Shown here: positions 9,016 through 20,305 of the stretch, in pieces
Position numbering within the stretch: the stretch's first letter is position 1
Layout of the letters: every line of letters starts with the position of its first letter
Assembly: GCF_022605165.1 (NCBI RefSeq)
Contig: NC_063076.1
Coordinates: forward strand, 310,001 to 374,000
Reading direction: 5' to 3'
From: Purpureocillium takamizusanense
Lineage: Eukaryota; Ascomycota; Sordariomycetes; Hypocreales; Ophiocordycipitaceae
DNA length: 64,000 nt
Made by a program: the position numbers and the translations under genes
Notes under the pieces: model-generated
Told to the model about the DNA's origin: nothing
Seen by the model: the letters and a program-made list of their open reading frames with translations, nothing else
Database searches by the model: none

Positions 9016-11051
9016 CTACGTCTTCAAGCATAGCCCGTAGGGCGCCAATTGCTCGTCCCGCAGCTTGCTCGGCGACCGCACAAACGGGTCTTCGCCCTTC
9101 ATCGTCTTGGGAAACGCCATGACGTCCCGCACCGTCGGCGTGTCGGTCATGAGGGCCACCAGCCGGTCGAAGCCCAGCGCGAACCCCGCGTGCGGCGGGC
9201 ACCCAGACCGCAGCGCCTCGAACAGGTGCTGGAAATCGGCAACGCGCTCGTCCGTCATGCGCAGCACGTCGCGCATGATAAACTCCTGCACCTCGGGAAC
9301 GTGGTTGCGCTCGCTGCCGCCTCCAATCTCCACGCCGTTGAGCACCAGGTCGTAGGCGGCGCTCTTGGCCTGCAGCGGGTCCGTGAAGAGCAGGTCGAGG
9401 TCCGCGGCCGACAGCGGCGCGGTGAACGGGTGGTGCGACGCCGAGATGCCGGCGGTCCCCTGCCCCGGCTCGCCCTCCTCGACCGGCTTGAACATGGGGA
9501 ACTCGGTCACCCACACAAACTGCAGCGAGCCCGGGTCGCCGAGCCGGGGCCTCTCCATGTGGCCCTCGTCGACGAGCGCCCTCCAGAGCATACCGCGGAG
9601 CTCGCCCAGCTTCGTCGAGCCGAGGCAGTACTGTCCCGACGGCTTCTCCCGCGCCTGGAAGACGACCAGGTCGCCGTCCTTGATGTCCGGGCCGGCGACG
9701 TCCAGGACGCTGCGGTACTCGAAGCCGAGCGACGAGAAGCCGCTCAGGGGCTGGCTCGAGTCGTGTATCAGAATCTGCGGCTTGCCGTCCGGGTTCTCAC
9801 CCAGCGCAGGCGGCAGGCTGTCCATGAACTTGGTGACGAATGCGCGTGACTCTGCGGGGGAGCAGTCCAGCGGCAACGTAAAAACCTCGACCACGGGGTC
9901 CGAAAGGTGCGTTATCATGCCGACGAAATTGCGGACGGGTTCCAGGTCTGGAATGGCATGGATGCGGTTCGGTATCCGCAGGTCCGGCTTGTCGACGCCA
10001 TACGCAGCGATGCTGTCTGCAAAGGTAATCGTCCTCATCTGGTGCACGGGCGGCGGGCTCTGCTCGTTCCGAGGCGGCTCGCCCCCCGCGCCCGGTACGG
10101 GTATCCTCTCGCCGCGAATGTCCCTATAGCATTGCGCCGGAAGCCCACGGAGGGCTTGGAGTATCATGTCCGTGACGTCGTCCTTGACCTGCCGCGCCCC
10201 CGCAAACGCCCACTCCATGTCGAGCTGCGAAAACTCGGGTTGCCGGTCGGCGCGCAGGTCCTCGTCCCGGTAGCAGCGCGCCCATTGCATGTAGCGCGAG
10301 ATGCCGCTCGCCATGAGGACCTGCTTGTACTGCTGGGGGCTTTGGCTCAGCGCGTATGCCGTCCCTCGCTGGCGCGTCGGCACGAGGAACTCGCGGGCGC
10401 CCTCGGACGTCGACTTGAACAGCGTCGGCGTCTCGACGTCGACGAAGCCCTTGTCCAACAGCGCCGTGTTCAGGATGCCCTTGAGCCAAGACCGGAAGCG
10501 CAGCCGCGCTTGCAGCTCGGGGTGGAAGCGTATCTGCAAATGACGCTTCGTCTGCGGGAACTGGACGTCCGACGTGACGATGAGGTCCTTGGGGACGCTG
10601 TTGAGGGCGCGTATGTCGCGCAGGTAGACGGTGCGCTTGTCGTCGTTGACCTGCGGCTCGGGCCGCGGGGGGTCGCGTACGTGGAGCGAGACGGGGGAAA
10701 AGGCTGGTATCTGACGGAACCGTTCGTGGGCGGCCGCGTCGGCGTCGGCGCTGGAGCAGACCTGGACGACCTCACCCGACGGCGTGGTGAGGTCGGCAAA
10801 GGACAAGCGCTTGCCTACGTTGCGGCGCTTGCCGAGAAAGCCGCACACGGGGGCGAGGTCGTCGCCGCGGTCTGGCTGGTCAGCCGGTGGGACGACGGTC
10901 GGCAGAGACGCGAGATGCACTTACAGCGGTTGAACCAGTCGACGAGCTCTGCCCGGCGGGACGACTGCGTGCTCGCCAATCGGGTCTGGCATCGCAAAGC
11001 CGTCCGCGCGCAGGCCCTGCAGCGCAGCGCAGCGCCCATTGCGGACGCCAT
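9016..11051 (-). CDS. MSD1: Aspartyl-tRNA synthetase, mitochondrial
   Basis: Two exons (11051-10925 and 10871-9016) encode about 660 residues; the 53-bp intron has a GTAAGT donor. Exon 1 supplies an Arg/Ser/Ala-rich, acid-poor N-terminus that looks like a mitochondrial presequence. The rest is a bacterial-type class II AspRS: an OB-fold anticodon-binding domain (about 60-170), motif 1 around GFVDVETPTLFKSTSEGARE, motif 2 RCYRDEDLRADRQPEFSQLD, an inserted GAD-like region, and motif 3 GFALGFDRLVALM near the C-terminus. It charges mitochondrial tRNA-Asp (and possibly tRNA-Asn in some systems). The bacterial-type architecture and presequence separate it from the cytosolic enzyme. The intron is needed to give a plausible targeting sequence; the long exon alone would start inside the OB domain. 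Confidence 0.92.
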
Positions 11052-12133
11052 GCGAGCTGAACGTGAAGGCGACGTTGGGTGAAGGCTGTCCTCGGCCGCG
11101 TGAGGTCCTTGGCCATCATGGATTGCTCTCCAGTGGGGCGGCAGTGCGCCAGGCAGTGGGTGCCCTGGTGCCCGGAAAAACGGGCGCCGACCCGCCTACA
11201 TAATAAATTTCTGTCGCGGCGGCTCCCGCCAGAATTTCCTTCCTCCTCATGACCCTTCCATTCAACAACCATGATGAGAACCGCGTGCCAAAATGATGCG
11301 TGCCGCCGTCCGACCTCGTAGACTCTCCTTCGGGCTTCAGGGTCGCGGGCGACGGCGGCGGCACAATGAAATGGGCGTCCGACACGACCTTGTTACAGCA
11401 TCGGACGCGAGAAAACAACTCTGACTCTGAATGGGGGTCTTGGGCATATTGCTTGTAATCGGGCGCTGGGTATTGTTGCAGACAGGACCTCCCAGCCGGC
11501 GTGCTGGGTCCCAGCGCAGAGGCGCCCATCTTGACCGTCGTTTTGGCATCCCTGGGCCGTGTGGGCAACTCCTGTCCCGCAGGTCCACGGCCGCCTGTCA
11601 ATGCGTGCATTCATAGCAATCTTGATCGATGTCAGCATTGAGCCGCCCGTGCTCCCTCCATGTTCGGACAAACATTGCTCGCCAGTGCGAGAATTGAGCC
11701 GGAGGCCAGGTCAAAATCAAGTAGCACGGGCCGTCTGTCCGCCTTTGCTGTTTCTACATGGCCAACGCATCGACAGTTGAAGTTGTGATGTGAAACAAAA
11801 CTCCCCACGGACGGGCCCGTCTGTGATGCACGCGCCTCGGTCCACTTCCTCCACTGTCCCCTAGACTGTAATAACCCCGCCGCGGCAACCCTAGTCTCCA
11901 TCGTGTTCACGTACAGGCTGGCAGCTGGCAGCTGGCTGCAGCTGTTGTTGCGCCGCCAAGCAGCCCGCCAGGCCAGGTGGTGACGTGTGTAGGTACGTCG
12001 CGGTGGAGCCAGTTCGGGCCTCCATAGCCTCCAGCTCGAGCCGTGCCTCCGCCCGACGTCAACCCGCCATCCGCGTTCCTCGCCTCTGCCCCCCCGACAC
12101 CACCGCGCATCCGACCCTCGCGGCGCCGGCACC
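11052..12133. other. Intergenic, divergent promoter region
   Basis: About 1.1 kb between the divergent AspRS and AP180 genes. Several mutually overlapping ORFs exist on both strands but none has domain character. The last 150 bases, with CT-rich stretches, are probably the AP180 5' leader. Confidence 0.5.
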
Positions 12134-14244
12134 ATGTCGAGCTCCTTTGAAAAGTCCGTCAAGGGCGCGACCAAGATCAAGGTGAGACGCCATTGACGCC
12201 GTCCCTGTCCCTGGAGCCGCACCCGCCGCTGACCCGACCCGACCTGCCCTGCCCGCCCGCCCGCAGAATGCGCCGCCCAAGACAAAGTACATTGAGCACA
12301 TTCTCGTAGCCACGCACTCGGGCGATGCCGGCGTCAGCGAGGTCTTTCGCGCCCTGCAGCACAGGCTGCGCGATACCACGTGGACCGTCGTGCTCAAGAG
12401 CCTCATCACCGTCCACCTCATGATCCGCGAGGGGTCCCCGGACGTGACGCTGGCCTTCCTGGCCAAGCACCGCAACATGCTCTCGCTGGACCACCTGTCC
12501 GATGGTAGGCGCGGTCTTGGCCCCGCGGGAGACGAGGTTCCCGGCTGACCGTCGAAGCGCAAACGCAGGGCCGCAACATCCGCCACTACGCCGCCTACCT
12601 CTCGGAGCGCGCCCGCTCGTACCGCGACACCCACACCGACTGGGTGCGCGCCTCCGAGTCTCGGCTCGAAAAGGTGACGGTCGACAAGGGCCTCCTCCGG
12701 GAGACGGAGAGCGTCCAGCGGCAGCTCGCCGCCCTCGTCAAGTGCAACGTACGACCCCCAGGCCCCTACGCACCCGATGCCCGCAATCCGCTCACAGTCG
12801 CAGGTGCTCGAGACGGAGCCCGAAAACGAAATTACAATTGCCGTGTTCCGGCTCCTGGTCATGGACCTGCTGTCTCTGTTCCAGGTGCTCAACCAGGGAC
12901 TCATCAACATACTGGGTACGGCCGTCGCTCGTGCCCGGCGACCCAATCGCTGACCAGACCGCAGGCCACTTCTTCGAGATGTCCCAGACGGATGCGGAGA
13001 GGGCTATGGAAATCTACCGCACCTTTACGAGACAGACGGATGCCGTGGTCCAGTACCTCAGCGTCGCTCGCCTGCATGAGCACCACACGCGCGTCGAGGT
13101 GCCCAAGCTCAAGCACGCCCCGGTCAATCTAGGCCGCCAGCTGGAGGACTATCTCAAGGACCCCGACTTCGAGATCCACCGGCGCCAGTACCTCGCCGAG
13201 CAGGACGCCAAGAAGAAGGGGTTCAAGACGAGCAAGCCCAACAAGCCCACGACGGCCCAAGACTTCCCCGAGCCCTCGCCAGCGTCCAACAACCCGTTCC
13301 CGACTGCCGCCGACAAACCGGCGTCCAAGCCGCAGGCGAACAAGGGGCCCGACCCGGACCTGATTGACTTTTTCGATTCGATAGAGCAGAACCAGACGCC
13401 GATGCAGGTCCACCCGCAGCCGACGCAGGCGGCACAACCAGCCATGCCGTTCGGCAACGGCTTCGCGCAGGCGCCGCAGCAGGTCACGCAGCAGACGGGC
13501 TTTGTCGATCCGTGGCAGCAGACGTTTGCGCCGCAGCAGATGCAGCCCCAGCAGCAAGCGCAACCTCCGCAGCAGTTCCAGCTCCAGCCCAGTTTTACCG
13601 GCGCGGGCTTTGGCGGCTTCACTCCGCAGCCCCAGGGATTCCAGCCCGGCGCCCTGGGGCCCATTCCGCAGAATACGATGGCGGACTTTGGGGGCTTTCA
13701 GCGGCAGCAGCAGCCGCCGCAGCAACAGCTGCAGCAACAGCAACAGCAGATGCCGATGATGAGTCAGCCGACCGGCCTGCAGCCGATGCAGACGGGGACG
13801 AACCCGTTCCGTCAGTCGATGCTCGCCCAGCAGGCGGGCAGTCCCTTCGGCTCACCCGCCGGCACGCCGACGCTCAACCGCCAGTCCACCAACCCGTTTG
13901 CGCGGTCGTCGCCCCAGAACAGCTCCTCGCCCTTCCAGCCTCAGCCGGCGCCCCTGCAGCCGGCGCCGACGGGGACGAACCCCTTTGCGCGGACCCTGCC
14001 ATCCCCGGATCAGCAGGGCCTGCAGCAGGGCCTGCAACAGGGCTTGCAGCAGCAGCAGCAGCAGCAGCAGCTTGCGCCGCAGCCGACGGGCACCACCAAC
14101 CCATTCCGCCACGGCGCGTTTGTAAACCACGCGACCGGCCTCGGGTGGCAGCACAACCAGGCGCCCATCGGGGGTGGCCTCGACCACTTGGCGACGACGC
14201 CCGTGTTTCCACGGCCAGCGCAGCAGACGCCATGGCAGCAGTAG
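12134..14244 (+). CDS. ANTH-domain clathrin assembly protein AP180 (YAP1801/1802 type)
   Basis: Five exons (12134-12181, 12267-12504, 12558-12748, 12804-12915, 12965-14244) encode about 622 residues. The ANTH domain occupies residues 1 to about 290: the start MSSSFEKSVKGATKIK, then the PPKTKYIEHILVATH segment, the lipid-contact basic residues, and DAQTQGRNIRHYAAYLSERA, whose first residues appear only if the acceptor at 12556-12557 is used. Exon 4 could begin 6 bases earlier (12798). The C-terminal half is Gln-rich and disordered and carries an LIDFFDS clathrin-box-like motif plus five NPF motifs, which recruit EH-domain proteins. The protein binds PI(4,5)P2 and clathrin at endocytic sites and may act in v-SNARE retrieval. 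Confidence 0.9.
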
Positions 14245-14499
14245 CGGGCCGCTGCCCCCCCAGTGTATGTGTTTGGATCGCATTCAGCGAGGCGTTGGGA
14301 CAGATTGTATGTTACGCGAGCCGATGAGCAGCCTTTTTTTCTTAGACAGTAGCTATGCGGAAATCTTATTGACCGTGACTCGAGTCGCCCCATGTGCAAA
14401 TGCCGTAACGCCTGTAGACCCCCAAAACGCCGCATCATCACTAAATGCTCTATCCATAGACCCTCTCCCATGATGCGCCCCGGACAGACAGACAGCCAT
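14245..14499. other. Short convergent intergenic region
   Basis: 255 bases separate the AP180 and TFB3 stop codons. No gene is seen; it holds both 3' UTRs. Confidence 0.5.
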
Positions 14500-15561
14500 T
14501 CAGACGTCGACCATGGCCGCCTCGCGCGCGCCCGCCGTCGAAATCTCGCGGTCCACCTTGTCGTCGGCGACGAACACGCCCAGTCCCGAAAACGCCTCGA
14601 ACAGCGCCCGCGAAATGTACTCGTCGGCGCTGTACCCGCCCACGCGATACTCGTCCTTGGAGCGGATCACGTCGACCCACTCGCTGCGGTAGCCACCCAG
14701 GCGGTCCTCCGAGAGGTCGACGCGCGAGGGTGCCAGGTCGAGCCCGCCAAAGGGGTCATACGGCTTGCCATCGTCGGCAGCAGGGCGCGTCTTGTCGCGC
14801 AGGCCGCGGATCGACAGACCGGCACCCGCACCGCCGGCGGCGGCAGCGGCGGCCTGAAGGGCGGCCTGGGAGCGCTGCTGGCCGCGCTTCTTGAGCAGCA
14901 CGCGGTCGACGACCTCGCCCGCGTGCCCGACGTCTGCGTTGGCGAGCGAGTCGAGCATCTCCTCGCGGAAGCGCGCCGCGCTGGCCCGCTCGTCGGCGTC
15001 GTCCCGCAGCTCCTGCAGGCGGCGCTGGCGCGCGGCGTCCTGCTCGGCGGCGAGGCGCTTCTGGCGGGCCTCGTCCGACTCGCGCGCGAGGCGCCTGTTG
15101 CGCTCAATGTCGGCGCGGTGCTGGGCCTCCCACTCGGCGAGCTGGGCGTCGGCGCGGGTGCGGGCGTCGGTGGTGCCGTTGACGAGGTCGTCGGTCAGGC
15201 ACTCCACCATGTAGAGGTAGTCGTTGTAGGCGTCGAGCGTCTCGAAGTCGTCCTCGACCTTGTTGAACACGTTGGCGACGCGCCGTCGAATGTCCACCTC
15301 GCGCTCGACCTTGAGGTCGCCGAAGAAGGCCTTCTTGAACCCGCGCAGCCGCAGCGTCTTGTTGCACTCGGCGTACGGGCACTGGTTGGGGCCGTCCTTG
15401 AAGATGCGCTCCATGCACGTCTTGCACATGAGGTGGTAGCACTCGGTGTTGACGCGGAACTCCATGTCGGGGTTGAAGTAGCGCGTCGTCTTGCACACGG
15501 GGCACGTCTCGTCGTCGACGGGCGCGGCGCCCGAGCCGTGGCGGACCGAGAGCCGCGACAT
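14500..15561 (-). CDS. TFB3: TFIIH/CAK assembly subunit Tfb3 (MAT1 homologue)
   Basis: One exon encodes 353 residues. A C3HC4 RING finger fills residues 20 to about 70: CPVC at 20-23, the TECYHLMC segment supplying Cys-His-Cys ligands, CxxC, then CPYAEC and the conserved NKTLR. A long charged helical MAT1 coiled-coil region follows (residues about 100-210: the NVFNKVEDDF and YNDYLYMVECLTDDLVNG segments are typical), then a hydrophobic C-terminal region that in the family contacts cyclin H and CDK7. Tfb3 anchors the CDK-activating kinase to core TFIIH for transcription initiation and nucleotide-excision repair. It is transcribed divergently from NudC with 189 bases between the start codons. 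Confidence 0.93.
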   Translation of the reverse strand: MSRLSVRHGSGAAPVDDETCPVCKTTRYFNPDMEFRVNTECYHLMCKTCMERIFKDGPNQCPYAECNKTLRLRGFKKAFFGDLKVEREVDIRRRVANVFNKVEDDFETLDAYNDYLYMVECLTDDLVNGTTDARTRADAQLAEWEAQHRADIERNRRLARESDEARQKRLAAEQDAARQRRLQELRDDADERASAARFREEMLDSLANADVGHAGEVVDRVLLKKRGQQRSQAALQAAAAAAGGAGAGLSIRGLRDKTRPAADDGKPYDPFGGLDLAPSRVDLSEDRLGGYRSEWVDVIRSKDEYRVGGYSADEYISRALFEAFSGLGVFVADDKVDREISTAGAREAAMVDV

Positions 15562-15653
15562 GGCTGCTGGCGGAGGACGAGGAGCGGGCAGCGGAGGAGG
15601 TGCTCGCTGGTTAGGCGTGGATGCGGTGAAGTGAGGTGCTCCCCAGATGATGG

Positions 15654-15667
15654 CTTTATCGATAAAG
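15654..15667. promoter_or_regulatory. Perfect palindrome in the TFB3/nudC divergent promoter
   Basis: The 14-base sequence CTTTATCGATAAAG is its own reverse complement (16 bases if the flanking G and C are included). It contains a GATAA on each strand around a central ATCGAT. It sits midway in the 189-base region shared by two divergent housekeeping genes, so it is a candidate shared binding site; the factor is not known. Confidence 0.45.
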
Positions 15668-15750
15668 CTTCTGCTTTGTCAGCATTGTCCCTCCACTAGA
15701 ACCCGCCCTCGCATTCCATCGACTCTTTCCTGACGAGACCACAGGACAAC

Positions 15751-16421
15751 ATGGCTGACATCAAGGGTACGTGGGCGCCGAAGCCTCGCGAATGACTTTG
15801 TGCTAACTTGATTAGACCCCAGCCCGGCCGAGGAGGCGGCCGCCCGCGCCCGGGAAGCCGAGGAGCAGGCCGCCCTGCCGTACAAGTGGCAGCAGACCAT
15901 TGCCGACGTCGACGTCACCTTCCACGTCCCCGGCAACATGAAGTCGCGCGACCTCGTCGTCGAGATCAAGAAGCAGACCCTCTCGGCCGGCGTCAGGGGC
16001 CAGGACCCCATCATCAAGGTATGCCGCCTTCTCTCCCGGCTCCTTTCCACGCCCTGCCTAACAACACCAGGGCGACCTCCCCCACGCCGTCCTCGTCGAC
16101 GACTCCACGTGGACGCTCTCGACCAACAGCGACGACACCAAGACGGTCGAGATCCACCTCGACAAGGCCAACAAGATGGAGTGGTGGCCGCACGTGGTCA
16201 CGTCGGCGCCCAAGATCGACGTCACCAAGATCCAGCCCGACAGCTCCAAGCTCAGCGACCTGGACGGCGAGACGCGCGGCATGGTGGAGAAGATGATGTT
16301 TGATCAGCGTCAGAAGGAGGCTGGCCTGCCCACGTCGGACGAACAGAAGAAGATGGACATTTTGAAAAAGTTCCAGTCACAGCACCCCGAGATGGACTTT
16401 TCCAAGGCCAAGATTAACTAG
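15751..16421 (+). CDS. nudC: Nuclear movement protein NudC (CS/p23-like domain)
   Basis: Three exons (15751-15766, 15816-16018, 16071-16421) encode about 189 residues; introns of 49 and 52 bp contain GCTAAC and CCTAAC branch sites. The CS domain begins at [18 protein letters not shown] and ends around [15 protein letters not shown], a signature of NudC. The C-terminus holds [20 protein letters not shown], also diagnostic, and a DFSKAKIN end. NudC acts with the dynein/LIS1 pathway in nuclear migration and as an Hsp90-associated chaperone of WD-repeat proteins. Length matches fungal NudC proteins (about 190-200). The first coding exon is only 16 bases. The gene converges on the kinetochore gene, with 48 bases between stop codons. 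Confidence 0.93.
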
Positions 16422-16469
16422 GCAGTATAATTACACACTTTTTGGGACGTGCCAGCACCCTCTCGATCC

Positions 16470-18281
16470 TCATCTTGACTCGAGGGCCAGCGCGGCGCGT
16501 TCCAGCAAGGCGTTGAACTCTCTCACTTGGCGCAGCATGCCGCCCGCGGCGCTGGCCGAGCTGGCTTCGTCGACGACCCGCGCGAGGAGGACGTCTAGAT
16601 TGCCTAGGTCGGCTGCCTTTTGCGCTGCGCGCGACAGCTCCGGCGCCCCTTGCCCCTGCTCGACCGCGAGGTCGATGTCGTGCATGAGTGTCGAGGCGTT
16701 GATCCGTCGCTACGCCGTCAGCTGCGTACGCAAGTGGATGTTGTCATGGCACTTACCGACGATGCCTGGCTTTCAGATTCGTGCTTGACACGGATCGCGT
16801 CCATCCGCAGTGCGACCTGTTCTCTCTCCCCTCTGAGGCGCAGTATCTCGTCACGCAGGGACAGCTTCTCCTTCTGCGCCTGACGCACCTGCTTTCGTAG
16901 CGAGTGCCAGTGATCCAGGTGTGTGGCCTGCCCGGTCAGCCGCTGCGCGTGCGCCGGTGCGACGGAGACTTACATGTTGCAGCAGCCGCGACTTGAGCTC
17001 CTCTCTGTAGGCCTCAATGGCACGCATCTTGATGCGGTACTCCTTCTTCTTGGCGTTGTCCGCCCCTTCGAGGAGCTGCTCGAGCTGCGCGAGCGTCGTG
17101 GCGATGACCTCATCGCACACCTGGGCGAACACGTCGACGACTGTCTCGCCGCTGCGGTTGGCAAAAGGGATCTCCGTCTGCAGCGGGTCCGGGTCGGAAG
17201 TGTCGCGCCGCTTGTGGTTGACGAAGCGCTGCACCGTAATCTCAATGGCGTCGCCGTCCTCGGCATCGTCGCCGCCGTCGTCCTTGGCCGGCCTTTTGCG
17301 ACGCGGCGCTTCTGGCTTTGCCTTGGGTTTGCGCGCCGGCTGCCTCTGCTTCGCAGGGCTCTTGATGGGTCGGCCGCGCTGCCGGGACGTCGGCGCCTCC
17401 GCCACGTCTGCGGATCCGAGCTCGGGACTGCTAGTGAGTCTCGGTCTGCGCAACGCGTCGGCCGCCTCCACGGCGTCAATCTCCACAGCCGGCGAGTCGT
17501 CTTCGGACTCCGGCTCGGGCGGCATAGCCTCGTCGTCCGCCTGCCGCTCACGCACTGGCTCGTGTAGTTCGTCGTCTTCGGGGATTGTCGGTACGGATCC
17601 GATGCCGGACCTGCGGACACTGCTCCTCCTCGACTTGTCCAAGAGAGGCGACGACGAGGGTGCCGCATCGTCTGTGCTCAGCGCGCCGAGCAGTCGCGTC
17701 GACGAGCTGGCCGCGGCGCTGAGGGGCACGCTCCTGCGGCGTCCGCTGCCGGGCGCATGCGCAGGACTCTCCTCGACCTCCTCCATGACCGACGGCACGC
17801 GGGTGCGCACCGGCGACATGACGCTCGGCGGTGCCGGCAGTGCCTCGAGCTCGTCGGCGTCCTGCGGTAGCCTGCTGCTGGACCGGCGAGTGGACGCGCT
17901 GCGCACCGAAGGCGGTCTCGCCTGCCCGTCAGATTCCTTAGACGTGCTGAGCAGGTCGTACGGGTCCCTCGCCGACGGCGCAGACTTGGCCGAGCTCGAC
18001 GACGGCTGTCCATCCCCGCGCTTGCGTTTCCGCCCAGACGAGGTCGGCGTGCCATGGGCAGAGCTAGAGGCACCGAGGCCCGCGATGTCAAGGCTAAACG
18101 ATTCATCGCCGACGTTTGTGCGCCTGCGATGTTAGCAGCTGCTCGAGGCGAGGGCTGGGCTGTGGACTCACTGGGCGCCCCGAAGGCGCTGGTTCAGGCG
18201 GTCCGCGCGCGACTCACCCACTGTGCTGTCAGCAGTTTTTCTACCGAAACGCGATCCGAGAAAGCACGTACCTGCGGCCAT
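16470..18281 (-). CDS. Inner-kinetochore protein, Ame1/CENP-U-like
   Basis: Five exons on the minus strand (18281-18272, 18220-18172, 18123-16974, 16927-16757, 16709-16470) encode about 539 residues; the first coding exon is only 10 bases and all introns are 46-51 bp. The protein has a basic N-terminus with RADRLNQRLRGAQ, a long disordered Ser/Pro/acid-rich middle with basic PRRKRPAK-type patches, then a conserved segment starting ITVQRFVNHKR and FANRSGETVVDVFAQVCDE, followed by coiled coil to the C-terminus. This arrangement matches filamentous-fungal Ame1 (CENP-U, S. pombe Mis17), which with Okp1/CENP-Q bridges CENP-A nucleosomes to the Mis12 complex. Identification rests on recalled family pattern rather than a catalytic motif, so moderate confidence; the exon structure is well supported because each junction keeps the frame open. 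Confidence 0.65.
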
Positions 18282-18706
18282 GGTTACGATGGACCAGCTG
18301 CCTATCTCATGCACTCGGAACACACGACGCGGTAATGAACCGCCGGTCGTGCTGTGTATACTGTAGTTGACGGTGGGACGCGTGGTAACGCGTTTAGTGG
18401 TGGGGTGGCGGGCTTAGGTGCTGCCATGGCCTGCCCAGGCTGTGGTCAGTGCCCGGCCGCCGCACCCGCCCAAGCCCCATTGGCTCAGGCAGTGATGCGC
18501 TGCTACACTAGCATCGAGCAATCAGCCCATGCGACATTCACCTTCTCAGACGCACAAACGTCGGTGATGAAGTTTACTCTTGACATCGCGGGCCACGCTT
18601 GCGCTTCGTAAAGTCATTGTCAATTTCAACATGTTTAGCCTGCCTTGCGCCCCCAACGCCGCCAGTCTATGGTATCATTCTTTGTACAGATCTTGCCGTA
18701 CATCCG
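18282..18706. other. Intergenic
   Basis: About 425 bases between the Ame1-like start and the LicD gene's 3' end. Nothing recognisable apart from the presumed Ame1 promoter. Confidence 0.45.
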
Positions 18707-19730
18707 TCACCCCTCATCCTGCTTTCCCCGGAGCACCCACTGCTGCTGCTCCTTGTCAAAAACGTGGCTGCAAGCGTTAGCCGGCGGCCGGGCCGTGTCA
18801 AAGGCGGGGTCAGGTACCTGTGATACTCGGTGTTCATGAGGGCTGCCGTGCCGTACTCGGATTCGAGCATGTCCCGGTATCGGTACGGGATCTTGGCATG
18901 CACGCCCTCAAACGTCGTCTCCCTCAGGGGATACAGAAACGTGTCCTGCGCGGTCAGTGGCCAGGCCCACGCGCCCCCAGACGGAAACTTACTCGAAACT
19001 CGTGCTCGTTCTTGTCGTACAAGACGCCCTCGCCCGCCTCATGCCCCGGGTCGTAGCGTGCGGCGGTGATGTCGATGTACAGGCCCGACCCCATGTCGAC
19101 CCAGCGCGCATCGATGAAGTTGAGGTAGTCGTCCTTGCCGCGATACGTAAAGTGCGGGTTAACGTCGAGCAGAAAGTACCGCCCCTTGGCCATGCCACCG
19201 TACTTGTAGTAGTAGGTGGTCATGTTGTGGTAGGCGGCCAGGTAGTACATGTCGGCCTCGGTCACTTGCACGTCGGCGTCGAGATCCCAGGGCATGACCC
19301 GTTTCCCCCACCACCACCCGAGCAGGCTGCCGTGCATGAGCCACGTCTGGACGCCCAGCTGCTCGAGAGTCGCGAGATACGTCTGGATCAAGACGCGGAT
19401 GGTGTTGCGGTGGGACTCCTCGCCGAGGATCTCCTTGAAGAAGCGCTGGTCGTAATGTGCGTGCTCCCTACACGGTCAGCGACAGGGACGGGGTGCCAGG
19501 CGGTGAGGCGTACGGAGCTTCCTCTGGATACGTCAGTCAGCGTGGGTTGACCATGCGTTATGCGGCCCGCAAACTTGCGCGTTCATGCGAGCTCAATGCT
19601 TACTGAAATATTTGGGTCGCACGTATCGCGACTCGTCGTCGGGAACCATGTCCCTGCGCGCGATTGCCTCGACGCATGGCAGGGCTGACCCGGCCGCCAG
19701 CAGCAACCTGGCGCAGACCAAGGCTCTCAT
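18707..19730 (-). CDS. LicD-family (Mnn4-like) secretory-pathway protein
   Basis: Five exons (19730-19604, 19523-19514, 19467-18993, 18945-18818, 18767-18707) encode about 266 residues. Residues 1-21 form a signal peptide or anchor (MRALVCARLLLAAGSALPC). The core carries LicD/Mnn4 landmarks: HYDQRFF, a LEQLGVQTWLMHGSLLGWWW segment, the DxD-like DLDADVQV metal-binding motif, and the YIDITAA and KIPYRYRDML blocks. Members transfer phosphocholine or mannosyl-phosphate groups to glycans; in fungi Mnn4 homologues promote mannosylphosphorylation of cell-wall glycoproteins in the Golgi. The second exon is a 10-base microexon completing the segment RPKYFKEAPEHAHYD; skipping it breaks the frame. The protein is shorter than yeast Mnn4 and lacks its Lys/Glu-rich tail. 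Exact donor and acceptor sugars are unknown. Confidence 0.78.
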
Positions 19731-20305
19731 CGTGTCCGTGGCAGCTCACACACGACGGGGCAGTCCCTGGTGTTTCGAGCTTCTCGCGCAGACCGAGCGG
19801 GCTAGTCCCATCGATTCGATCCGGGTACGGCCCTACGTCGCAGCGATGCCGTCCAGATTGCCGTGCTAGATGTCGCGTTGCCCGAGTGCCGCAACGATCA
19901 AAGAATGTTGATCGGCCTGGGGCCCAAGGGGGGCAAGGCAAAGAGTGGCGCGCGATAAGATGGACGCGCGTAGTGTCTGGACCACATTGTGGGAGTACGT
20001 AACTATACTGTAGGCAGTGTAGAGTGCGGACGGCAGAGCCCAGCCAACCAGGGCGTCCCCACAGTGGCGCCCCATGGGTGCGGGTGCGCCAGCCGCCCCA
20101 CTAGACAGCGACGTCGAGCGTGACGCAGGTCCAATGTCAACTCCACCTTAGCTCGCCTCGTGTCCTCAACCCCCAACCATCCATTTGCATCCAACATCAT
20201 CACCTCTTTGCGCACGGCCTCGAGCACGCCGTTCCCGAGCATCAAGACGCATGTCGTAGCGCCTTCACCCTCGTTCTCGAGAAACGCCCTGCGCCCGCGG
20301 CCACC
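19731..20305. other. Intergenic, divergent promoter region
   Basis: About 575 bases between the divergent LicD and ERD2 genes. No coding sequence recognised. Confidence 0.5.
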
